NCBI GenBank assembly: GCA_027066695.1
Contig: JAMONE010000168.1
Location: 1-8,474, forward strand
DNA length: 8,474 bases
DNA from: Micavibrio sp.
GTDB lineage: Bacteria; Pseudomonadota; Alphaproteobacteria; Micavibrionales; Micavibrionaceae
Direction: 5' to 3'
In this document: piece by piece, positions 1 through 6,497 of the stretch
How the letters are laid out: every line of letters starts with the position of its first letter
Numbering within the stretch: position 1 is the first letter of the stretch
The notes under the pieces: generated by a model
What the model saw: the letters and a program-made list of their open reading frames with translations, nothing else
What the model was told of the DNA's origin: nothing
Databases searched by the model: none
Position numbers and translations under genes: made by a program

Positions 1-1
1 G

Positions 2-997
2 CGTCTTGAACAAATCAAGAATATATTAAGTGAAAGTCGCTTGGCAGCGTCATATCTTAATATTGCGCAAAAACATAATATAAAAATAGCGATGAGCAGC
101 CAAGTAGAAAAAGCCTTTTATGATCGCACCAGCGGGTCAATTTTAATAAATCCTGATATGGATATAAATGATCAAATTATTTTGGTCTCGAAAGAATTAC
201 GTCGCCACTGGCAACATCGTAGCGGGGCTTTAATTAATCCCATGATGTTCCAACCTGAAAATGCAATTTTGATTAATCGTGCGCAAAAAGCAGATTTGGC
301 AGTATCAGTCATTCGCATTGCATGGGAATTACAATTGGCAGGCAACAAGAATGTGTGGGAGCGGGTTGAAAACTCTTCCATGGCAGATCTATCAAGGGCT
401 TATGCAAGAGAAGCCTTTATAGATTTCCGCACAATCAATAACGGCACGGCAAGTGCTGCCGTTTTTGAAAGCTGGTTCTTATCCGAAAGATGTCGTCAGC
501 AGGATAAGAAAATCATACAAGCAATGCTTGCTGATTATAATGGCTATGTTTTTGATAATGAAACTTCATCAGAGAATGTAACAGTGGAATTAATTTCTGC
601 TTTAGGCAGCATGCCATTCGGCAAAAATTACCTCTCGAACCATGCTCATGTGATCATGAGTGACCCAATATTTACCGAGGTAAGGGATCGCTCTAACGCG
701 AATTTCCTATGGTTTATTAAGTTTGAGCGCACATTTAAAGAAACGGAACAATATTTGCAGTCGGAGTCTGACTTATCCACACGTGACATCCGTCATGATT
801 TATTAAGCAGGAAAGATCAGGAACAAAATTATGGTGAGCAACAAAGCGCAGATATTATCCAACTTTTTGAGTACCGCTCAGAAAAGACAGAGCAGCAAGA
901 GAATAAATCTCGCCTCTCAAAGGGTAATTCAAAAAGAGCCATCCGCAAAAATGGTGCGCAAATCATCGACCTTAAACGCTGGTCAAACAAGAAGTAA
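2..997 (+). CDS. DUF6782-like degenerate metallopeptidase-type protein, first of a tandem pair (5' partial)
   Basis: The reading frame is open from base 2 with no stop, so the true start lies left of the window; the TTG at 41 is not needed as a start. About 331 residues are visible. No signal peptide or membrane segment is seen, so it is probably cytoplasmic. The core has a helix at 191-217 reading KELRRHWQH, where a zinc peptidase would carry HExxH. It is followed by a helical region with IAWEL (about 311-325), a Trp and an AYARE stretch, and a late YLSNHAHVIMSDPIF block (about 620-670). The next gene repeats this order of motifs, so the two are paralogues. The arrangement recalls the alphaproteobacterial DUF6782 family, recalled from memory and not searched. 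The missing first His-Glu pair suggests a non-catalytic member. A charged tail (from about 780) contains two similar short motifs, DIIQLFEYRS and AQIIDLKRWS. The substrate and role are unknown. Confidence 0.72.
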   Translation, partial: RLEQIKNILSESRLAASYLNIAQKHNIKIAMSSQVEKAFYDRTSGSILINPDMDINDQIILVSKELRRHWQHRSGALINPMMFQPENAILINRAQKADLAVSVIRIAWELQLAGNKNVWERVENSSMADLSRAYAREAFIDFRTINNGTASAAVFESWFLSERCRQQDKKIIQAMLADYNGYVFDNETSSENVTVELISALGSMPFGKNYLSNHAHVIMSDPIFTEVRDRSNANFLWFIKFERTFKETEQYLQSESDLSTRDIRHDLLSRKDQEQNYGEQQSADIIQLFEYRSEKTEQQENKSRLSKGNSKRAIRKNGAQIIDLKRWSNKK

Positions 998-1028
998 TAT
1001 ACATATAGAATATTTTGGTGAAGGCGCA

Positions 1029-2033
1029 ATGATGGAACTAAGATCAAATCAAATGCAAAAGAAGGTTATAGATTGCGCGGCATTGCCAAATGCTTTTCCG
1101 TATCTTTTATCCGAAAGCGAAACGCAGTGGTATTTTGCAGATTTATGCAATAACCATTTAGACATTGATTTTGAGACCCGTAATTACAAAGATATTCTAA
1201 GCTGGTGCATAAGTATTTTAGAACTAAGCCCTTCTGCACACTTAATGTTAAAAGAAGCCAATGAAAAAGACTGGCAGATTACGCTTGAAGATTTACATGG
1301 CGGTGATTACTGCATCGATGTAGAGCAAAAATTGCTGATACTTGATAATAATGCACTAGATCCAATAACACTTGGGCGATCAAATTATTTCAAAAACGTA
1401 ACGCTTGTAACAATGATAAAGGCTCTTCGTGATATTTGGCAGGAAAAACGCCATGGTGGCTTTGACGAACTGTACTCACCAGAGCATATCTTGCTTATGG
1501 AGCGCGTACGAGCGGCTGATTTAGATGTGGTTTCTATTCTAACCGTGTGGGAACTGCGCTCTGAAGAATATTCGGACATTTGGAGGCATATGATTGGTTC
1601 TGAAGTTGGCGACATGGCTATGGCATTTTCAGGCTATATAGAGCGCGACCCCTCCTCTTTATATAACGGGCAAGCCCTTAACTCCACCTTTAAGCAATGG
1701 TTTCGCTGTAGCAAACGCATAGATGCTTGCGATCATGATATATTAGAATATTTAGATGATGTTTTAACAATCAGTGATGTTGAAAATCCGTTTGGTAAGA
1801 AAAAGCCAGCTAAATTGAATCTAGAAATTCTTTCATGCCTGCCTGATAAGACTGCATATCTACAAGGTTTTGGCGCAGAAATTTTGAGCAATCCGATTTT
1901 TTCATCTGTTGATAATGTAATAAATCAAACGCATTTATTTCATATTATGTATGATCTCGAGGCAATCATTATTGAAAATGTTCCGTTTCGCGATAAAACG
2001 CTTGCTAGAAAAATATTTCCCGTTGAAGATTAA
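1029..2033 (+). CDS. DUF6782-like degenerate metallopeptidase-type protein, second of a tandem pair
   Basis: This encodes 334 residues, starting 31 bases after the previous stop. Two adjacent ATGs (1029 and 1032) follow GGTGAAGG at 1017-1024, which is well placed for either. The frame is open further up to an ATG at 831, but that start would overlap the first gene by 167 bases and adds a sequence unlike the paralogue. No signal peptide or membrane helix is visible. The core matches the upstream gene: IKALRDIWQE (residues 130-139) replaces KELRRHWQH, then ADLDVVSILTVWEL (163-176), a Trp-Arg-His helix, an acidic DM.MAFS segment (195-201), and YLQGFGAEILSNPIF (277-291). No HExxH is present, so catalysis is unlikely if the family is enzymatic. 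The first paralogue's tail motifs are absent and the protein ends at PVED. It is probably co-transcribed with the first gene. Function is unknown. Confidence 0.75.
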   Translation: MMELRSNQMQKKVIDCAALPNAFPYLLSESETQWYFADLCNNHLDIDFETRNYKDILSWCISILELSPSAHLMLKEANEKDWQITLEDLHGGDYCIDVEQKLLILDNNALDPITLGRSNYFKNVTLVTMIKALRDIWQEKRHGGFDELYSPEHILLMERVRAADLDVVSILTVWELRSEEYSDIWRHMIGSEVGDMAMAFSGYIERDPSSLYNGQALNSTFKQWFRCSKRIDACDHDILEYLDDVLTISDVENPFGKKKPAKLNLEILSCLPDKTAYLQGFGAEILSNPIFSSVDNVINQTHLFHIMYDLEAIIIENVPFRDKTLARKIFPVED

Positions 2034-2061
2034 TGTGGTTTAAAGAAAAGCGATAACCCTA

Positions 2062-3159
2062 TTATTGCTCTACCCTACCTAATGAGCCTATTATAACCCA
2101 AGCACCATTAACTATTTTTATAGATTTAATACGGCCAATGCCATTTACCACATCATTAACCTCGATAGATTTCATTTCTCTTGAGGTTTTATCATAGATA
2201 ATAGCACTACCTGATTGAGCGGCGCGTATAACCCATACTGGTTTCTTCTTTTTAGATACCTTAACTACTTTTTTAGGGGGTACTACTATTTTTTTAGGCT
2301 CTAGCTTGATTTCTTCAATAATTTTAGACTCTTCTATTTTCTTAAGCGGTGGAACTATCTTAACCTCGGGAATAGCGATTACCTCTTCTGCCACAGCCTT
2401 AGGTAAAATCTTTGACTCTTGTTCTAGCTTTGGCTCTATAACCTTATCTTCAGGAACTTCATTTATTAAATTCGCTAACTCATTATAAATAGAATCTGAT
2501 GGTGATACTTCTTGAATTTCTTCTGGAGTGATTATTGTTACAGTCTCTTCAATATTTACAGAATCTTGAGTATTATTTTCTAAAAGATTATCATCAAAAA
2601 TAGCTTCTGTTTTTGAAAGAAAATCATCCTCGCTCAATAATTCTTGTTGTAGCTCTTCAGTAGCAGGAGGCAACTTCTTGTCTACAGACTCTACAGAAGC
2701 TTCACGCAAAGATGACATTAAATCAGAAATAGGCATTGCCTCATCTGCTATATCCTCGGGCATTGGCGTTAACACCTCAAACGAATTGTCTTCTTGAACT
2801 TGTAAAGCGGCTTCTACTAAAACTTCATCTTCCTCAATCTTTTCGACTTCTATGCTATTAACCTCATTCACTGAAACATCTTGTGAATTATCAATTTTAA
2901 CTACAGCTATAGGCTTAACAGCCTCCTTAGGCATTACAAAAGGTAGGAATAAATATCCACCACTACCCAATATAATAAGTGCAATCAATAGCTTTAGTAA
3001 ATTCTTTTTCTTTTTTGAGTTATCAGTAGACTTTGCATCATCTTCATTTTCTGAAAGAGCGTCGTCAATATCTTCTATTTCCTCATCAATGGAATCATCC
3101 CACTGACCCTCAAGATCATCATCTAATTCAAAATCATCAATATTTTTGGATTCTACCAT
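2062..3159 (-). CDS. IcmG/DotF/TraP-position inner-membrane protein of the type IVB secretion system
   Basis: This encodes 365 residues and begins 24 bases after icmE, with AGGATTAGG about 10 bases before the ATG. The architecture is a very acidic cytoplasmic N-terminus (residues 1-48), a basic stop (KKKK, 49-52), one membrane helix (about 53-74), a long low-complexity periplasmic linker rich in Glu, Ile, Pro and Lys (about 78-305), and a small C-terminal domain (307-365). That domain begins WVIRAAQSG and has Gly-rich turns (NGIGRIKSI, NGAWVIIGSLG), consistent with a small beta fold. Gene order places it where icmG/dotF lies after icmE in Legionella and traP lies after traO in IncI plasmids, and both of those are single-pass proteins. 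The assignment rests mainly on position and topology; only the C-terminal domain looks conserved. DotF is an accessory part of the Dot/Icm core complex. No symbol is assigned because sequence similarity was not tested. Confidence 0.62.
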   Translation of the reverse strand: MVESKNIDDFELDDDLEGQWDDSIDEEIEDIDDALSENEDDAKSTDNSKKKKNLLKLLIALIILGSGGYLFLPFVMPKEAVKPIAVVKIDNSQDVSVNEVNSIEVEKIEEDEVLVEAALQVQEDNSFEVLTPMPEDIADEAMPISDLMSSLREASVESVDKKLPPATEELQQELLSEDDFLSKTEAIFDDNLLENNTQDSVNIEETVTIITPEEIQEVSPSDSIYNELANLINEVPEDKVIEPKLEQESKILPKAVAEEVIAIPEVKIVPPLKKIEESKIIEEIKLEPKKIVVPPKKVVKVSKKKKPVWVIRAAQSGSAIIYDKTSREMKSIEVNDVVNGIGRIKSIKIVNGAWVIIGSLGRVEQ

Positions 3160-3183
3160 TTTTAAAAAACCTAATCCTACAAT

Positions 3184-4458
3184 CTACATATCGCTTGTTT
3201 CTTCGACAACATTGTCTGTAAAGAATATACCAATAGGAGTTCCAGCAGCTAAAATAACTTGAATAGGCACATCTCCCATTTCATCCAGTATTTCACCTAT
3301 ATCCTGCGCAGCGTCAGCAACACCAGTTGCGACTTCTTGCTCTTTTGATGGCTCTTCTTCTTCTTCAACTACATTTCCACTGGTTCCAGATACACTAATA
3401 CTTGTGCGCCCTGATTCTGCCATAGCATCAGCAAACCCTGTTACAAACTTAGCTGCGGCAGGAAGAATTATACGGCGCAAATATCTATGATTTACCTCTG
3501 ATGCTTTTGCAGCAAGCCCTGTATCAGGATCAAGCATTATAGCATTAATTTTATATTGCTCACCTTCCTCATTCACTGCAATCTTGAATTTAACGGTAAG
3601 CATTTCAATTTCGTCTTCCATAGTGAATTCACCAAGTAATTTCCACCCCTTAAGTGGCCCACTAACCATTTGTGCCAAGACTACAGATGGCACATAAGAA
3701 TTAGCCTCTAAAAGCATTTGCCCATAAACTATCTTGCCAGCGGGAATAACAACGATTTCTTCTTGATCTTCTGAAAACGACCCATCGCCTGCATCACCGC
3801 CGCTGTCGCCATTTACATAAGCGCCACCTTCACCATCATCGTCATTTTGTTTATATGTGATAAGGGTTCTTGTATTGAAGCTTTTCTCTTCGGTTACCTT
3901 ACCTAAAATGGACTCCATTTGCTCACTCATAGAATCAGCTAATTTACTAACAGCTTCACTTTGTTTTTCAGCATTCAAAACTGTTACGGGCTCATTAATG
4001 GATTCCTTGGATCTCATTTCGCGCTCTACACGCTCTTCTTGAAGCATTCTCCAGCGATGTAACGGATCTTCTGATGTTTCTTCAGCTTCAGGAATTTCAA
4101 GGCGAGTACTATGTGTTGCAATAGGAACAGGGATTGAGCTCCCCCCCTCTATCAAAGCACGCTCAAGGTCAACCTCATTTTGCTCTTCAACCGCATCGAT
4201 ATAATTAGGCGACACTTCTTCATTCGAGCCAGGAACAGATGTAACATCAGAACCAGTAGGTATTGATGATTGCTGCTCTTTAATAACGTCACCGCCAAAA
4301 AGCATCATAACACCACCAATAACAGCAACTGCGACCACCACAATACCTATTTTGGCAGCCACGCTTTGCCTAATAATATCACCTAGACTTGCCTTTTGAG
4401 CAAACTCATCAAATCCATCATCAGAATCAATTATGCCATCGTCTAAATCATCATTCAT
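3184..4458 (-). CDS. icmE: Type IVB secretion core protein IcmE/DotG (TraO, VirB10-like)
   Basis: This encodes 424 residues. A short acidic cytoplasmic start (1-34) leads to one membrane helix (about 37-55, IGIVVVAVAVIGGVMMLFGG). A disordered periplasmic linker (56-230) follows, with a charged helical stretch near 133-152 and a Gly/Asp-rich run at 205-229. The conserved C-terminal domain covers about 236-416: IPAGKIVYGQMLLEANS, SGPLKGWKLLGEF, LDPDTGLAAKASEVNHRYLRR and PIQVILAAGTPIGIFF are the VirB10/TrbI-type signature shared by DotG and TraO. DotG spans the periplasm and contributes to the outer-membrane channel. Legionella DotG is about 1,050 residues because of a long repeat region; that region is absent here and the length is like IncI TraO. 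Its ATG overlaps the icmK stop in ATGA, implying translational coupling. A run of seven G (C at 4141-4147 on +) lies in the linker. Confidence 0.93.
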   Translation of the reverse strand: MNDDLDDGIIDSDDGFDEFAQKASLGDIIRQSVAAKIGIVVVAVAVIGGVMMLFGGDVIKEQQSSIPTGSDVTSVPGSNEEVSPNYIDAVEEQNEVDLERALIEGGSSIPVPIATHSTRLEIPEAEETSEDPLHRWRMLQEERVEREMRSKESINEPVTVLNAEKQSEAVSKLADSMSEQMESILGKVTEEKSFNTRTLITYKQNDDDGEGGAYVNGDSGGDAGDGSFSEDQEEIVVIPAGKIVYGQMLLEANSYVPSVVLAQMVSGPLKGWKLLGEFTMEDEIEMLTVKFKIAVNEEGEQYKINAIMLDPDTGLAAKASEVNHRYLRRIILPAAAKFVTGFADAMAESGRTSISVSGTSGNVVEEEEEPSKEQEVATGVADAAQDIGEILDEMGDVPIQVILAAGTPIGIFFTDNVVEETSDM

Positions 4459-5441
4459 TTAATCAATTCCTCACGCTCAGTAAGATGGGCTCGCACCATA
4501 CGGCCCCTATCTGATAATAAAATTACGGGCGTTTCCTCCAACGCATATACCTTGGTACCATCAGCCGATGTAACCGAACTATCCCAACCTGGAGAAAGCA
4601 ATGTCAAAGGCGTTCTTACATATGTAAGGCCATTATATATATAGGCAGTCGTGCGGCCATCAACCCCTGAAACATCAAGTATATCAGCATCATGCGGAAC
4701 AACCCCGCTCAAAGCTACAGACATATCGGGATCACCAGATGTCAACATAATACCTGGATCGATAAGAGGAGCTTCCGCTCCAGGACCGTTTTCAGGAATA
4801 ACAGCATCGAATCTATAATGAACCAAATCTCTATTTGTTTCAAATGTCATTATAATAGGTGCGTTCAAACCCTTAAGGCGCATTGATATATTACCATGTG
4901 CAAATTTAGATTCGGGAGAAACGCGAAGCATGTGAGTTTGCTCATGCACGGTTGATTCTTGTATAAGGAAATCACCGACCCAACTAATATCTTCAATAGG
5001 CCATGGCTGACCAGACGAATCAAGCATGCTTATTGTTGTAACATAGCCAAAGGCCAGCTTAACAATATGTGGAGTAACGCCAGGATCAAGAGATATATTC
5101 TTCACCGTAAGCTCTGGCCTAGGATATGGATGAACAGGAAGCCGCGTTGATTCCACAGTGCGGTCAAAATGCTCAAGCAATGTCCTGATTTCATCAGGCT
5201 TCAAAGGCAATAATGTTTTTAACGCCTTGTCAAAAGCTTCATTTCTGAAACTATCCTCCAGCTCCTCTGTCGTTTTTTCAAACTCTTCCTCACCCTCATC
5301 GAAACCAAAGATTTCATCAGATGAGTCTTGAGCAAAAACAGGGGAATAAAGAAGAGACGAACACGCCAAAACAAAGGCGAAATTTAACAACCTAACATCA
5401 AGGAATGCGGGCAGTTTATATGGAAAAATTTTATAATGCAT
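4455..5441 (-). CDS. icmK: Type IVB secretion outer-membrane core protein IcmK/DotH (TraN)
   Basis: This encodes 328 residues. A signal peptide is visible: hydrophobic LLNFAFVLACSSLLYSPVFA with probable signal peptidase I cleavage after A37 (VFA|QD). A VLAC stretch at 24-27 loosely resembles a lipobox. An acidic helical segment (about 40-75) precedes the DotH/TraN domain. The hallmark is FGYVTTISMLDSSGQPWPI (131-149), which marks the IcmK family, followed by beta-rich sequence including HMLRVSP and GLNAPI. The C-terminal part (about 245-320) carries YIYNGLTYVRTPL and a final beta segment. In Legionella, DotH sits in the outer-membrane complex with lipoproteins DotC and DotD; neither is in this window. 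The length fits the family (about 330-360). No strong Shine-Dalgarno precedes the ATG. The gene lies 109 bases after icmL and overlaps icmE by 4 bases. Confidence 0.94.
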   Translation of the reverse strand: MHYKIFPYKLPAFLDVRLLNFAFVLACSSLLYSPVFAQDSSDEIFGFDEGEEEFEKTTEELEDSFRNEAFDKALKTLLPLKPDEIRTLLEHFDRTVESTRLPVHPYPRPELTVKNISLDPGVTPHIVKLAFGYVTTISMLDSSGQPWPIEDISWVGDFLIQESTVHEQTHMLRVSPESKFAHGNISMRLKGLNAPIIMTFETNRDLVHYRFDAVIPENGPGAEAPLIDPGIMLTSGDPDMSVALSGVVPHDADILDVSGVDGRTTAYIYNGLTYVRTPLTLLSPGWDSSVTSADGTKVYALEETPVILLSDRGRMVRAHLTEREELIK

Positions 5442-5550
5442 GAATTTATCTAACCCAGATATTCTGAAAATAACTTCTAAAACGTTACATTGTATTTAAA
5501 TGATTGTCACGCACTATCAACACAACAATAAAAGAAATCAACAGAGTTTT

Positions 5551-6246
5551 TCATCTTGCCGATGCAATCCACTGCTCTATACCGACACCATTAGGACTCT
5601 CAAGCCTTGGAACACGCACAATAACTACGGTTACAAGCAAGCCAGTATTATGCGTTTTTGCCCCAGACATATAGGTCAAAATTATAGGTATTTGAACAAC
5701 CCACTGATAACGCCCCGCCACAAGCCCCTCTGATTCCAGTATAGGAGCGCCCTTAGGAGCAGCAGTAATTATTTGCTGATTAACCTCAACCATCTCTATG
5801 ATTCGCGACCTTTGCAAGGCCTGAGTAAAGCTTTCCCACCCACGTTTTGTAAAGTTCCTAGATGATTCTTGAAGCCTTCTTCTATAATCGTTAAACCCAA
5901 AGGTCATAACCTCGGTTGTTGCTTGTGCAACCCAAGACATTAATGACGGCGCACTTAAATTTGGCTGACTAAGTGGAACCATGGGGATTAATCGCCCATC
6001 TTCAGTTGTTGCGAAATAATAATGCTGTGGCTGATTAATTTTAATAGTGTAATACATAGCACCTATCAAACCCAATATAATAAGGACTTGCACAAGTGTT
6101 ATTTTAAGCAAGCTGCGATAGCCGTCCCTATAAAACTCATTACGAATGACAACGCTTCCCAGCCCCGAAGTATCAGGAGCCTTAGGAGCCTGTTCTTTAC
6201 CAGCTTTAGAGGCTGTGGCATCTTGTTTTTTCATTTTTTTTAACAT
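5551..6246 (-). CDS. icmL: Type IVB secretion inner-membrane protein IcmL/DotI (TraM)
   Basis: This encodes 231 residues. A Lys/Ala-rich cytoplasmic tail (1-30) precedes VVIRNEFYRDGYRSL, a membrane helix (about 47-67) and a periplasmic domain. The sequence YYFATTEDGRLIPMVPLSQPN (about 76-96) and the following LMSWVAQATTEVMTFGFNDY (102-121) are characteristic of DotI/TraM. The domain ends with TYMSGAKTHN and VVIVRVPRLESPNGVGIEQW (207-226). DotI is part of the inner-membrane subcomplex of the secretion machine and has a VirB8-like periplasmic fold. The length agrees with the family (about 210-230). A dotJ/icmM-type gene, which precedes dotI in Legionella, is absent. The ATG at 6246 is the first possible start after an in-frame stop. 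An AGGA lies about 15 bases upstream, farther than usual. Codons 2-5 contain eight A in a row. It is the first gene of the minus-strand operon. Confidence 0.95.
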   Translation of the reverse strand: MLKKMKKQDATASKAGKEQAPKAPDTSGLGSVVIRNEFYRDGYRSLLKITLVQVLIILGLIGAMYYTIKINQPQHYYFATTEDGRLIPMVPLSQPNLSAPSLMSWVAQATTEVMTFGFNDYRRRLQESSRNFTKRGWESFTQALQRSRIIEMVEVNQQIITAAPKGAPILESEGLVAGRYQWVVQIPIILTYMSGAKTHNTGLLVTVVIVRVPRLESPNGVGIEQWIASAR

Positions 6247-6497
6247 GCTAACTATTAAAAATCCTATTTAGTCTAAAGTTTTCAGTACATGCAAAAAGCA
6301 TTACACAACAAAAGAAAATAATACACTATATTTAATGATAGGTATATTCTAATTTTTATAAATATTTAGGTGCGCTCATCACATTGCTTGTGCTATGGTT
6401 AAATGTTGGTATATTTATTATCTTAATGTTTTTTTGAGTGTGATCAGAAATGTTAAGGGTGTATTATTAAGTAATTGGGTATGAGAAGCATTTATTT
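6247..6497. promoter_or_regulatory. Divergent intergenic region with candidate promoters for icmL and the exported-protein genes
   Basis: This 251-bp AT-rich gap separates two divergently read units and should hold both promoters. For the + strand unit, an extended -10-like TGGTATATT lies at 6407-6415 with a weak TTGTGC at 6388-6393 (16-base spacing); TATTAT at 6462-6467 is an alternative -10. For the minus strand, TTGCAT (complement of 6289-6294) and CTAAAT (complement of 6266-6271) are 17 bases apart. A small dyad, ATGC-AAAAA-GCAT at 6289-6301, overlaps that -35 candidate. All matches are weak and found by eye; in DNA this AT-rich such matches occur by chance. No operator or riboswitch is recognisable. 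Confidence 0.4.

Noticed and set aside
41..43. TTG at 41 as the start of the first gene
   Set aside because: The frame is open to the window edge, and the extra residues align with the paralogue's upstream region, so the gene most likely begins outside the window.
831..1028. Upstream ATG at 831 as start of the second DUF6782-like gene
   Set aside because: It would overlap the first gene by 167 bases, and the added residues have no counterpart in the paralogue. GGTGAAGG before 1029/1032 is a better ribosome site.
2034..2061. Shared bidirectional terminator between convergent genes
   Set aside because: Only a 4-base GGTT/AACC pairing with a long loop is present, with no GC-rich stem and T-run on either strand.
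6022..6243. Plus-strand open frame opposite the start of icmL
   Set aside because: It is entirely antisense to a strongly recognised DotI gene, and its translation looks like random shadow sequence.
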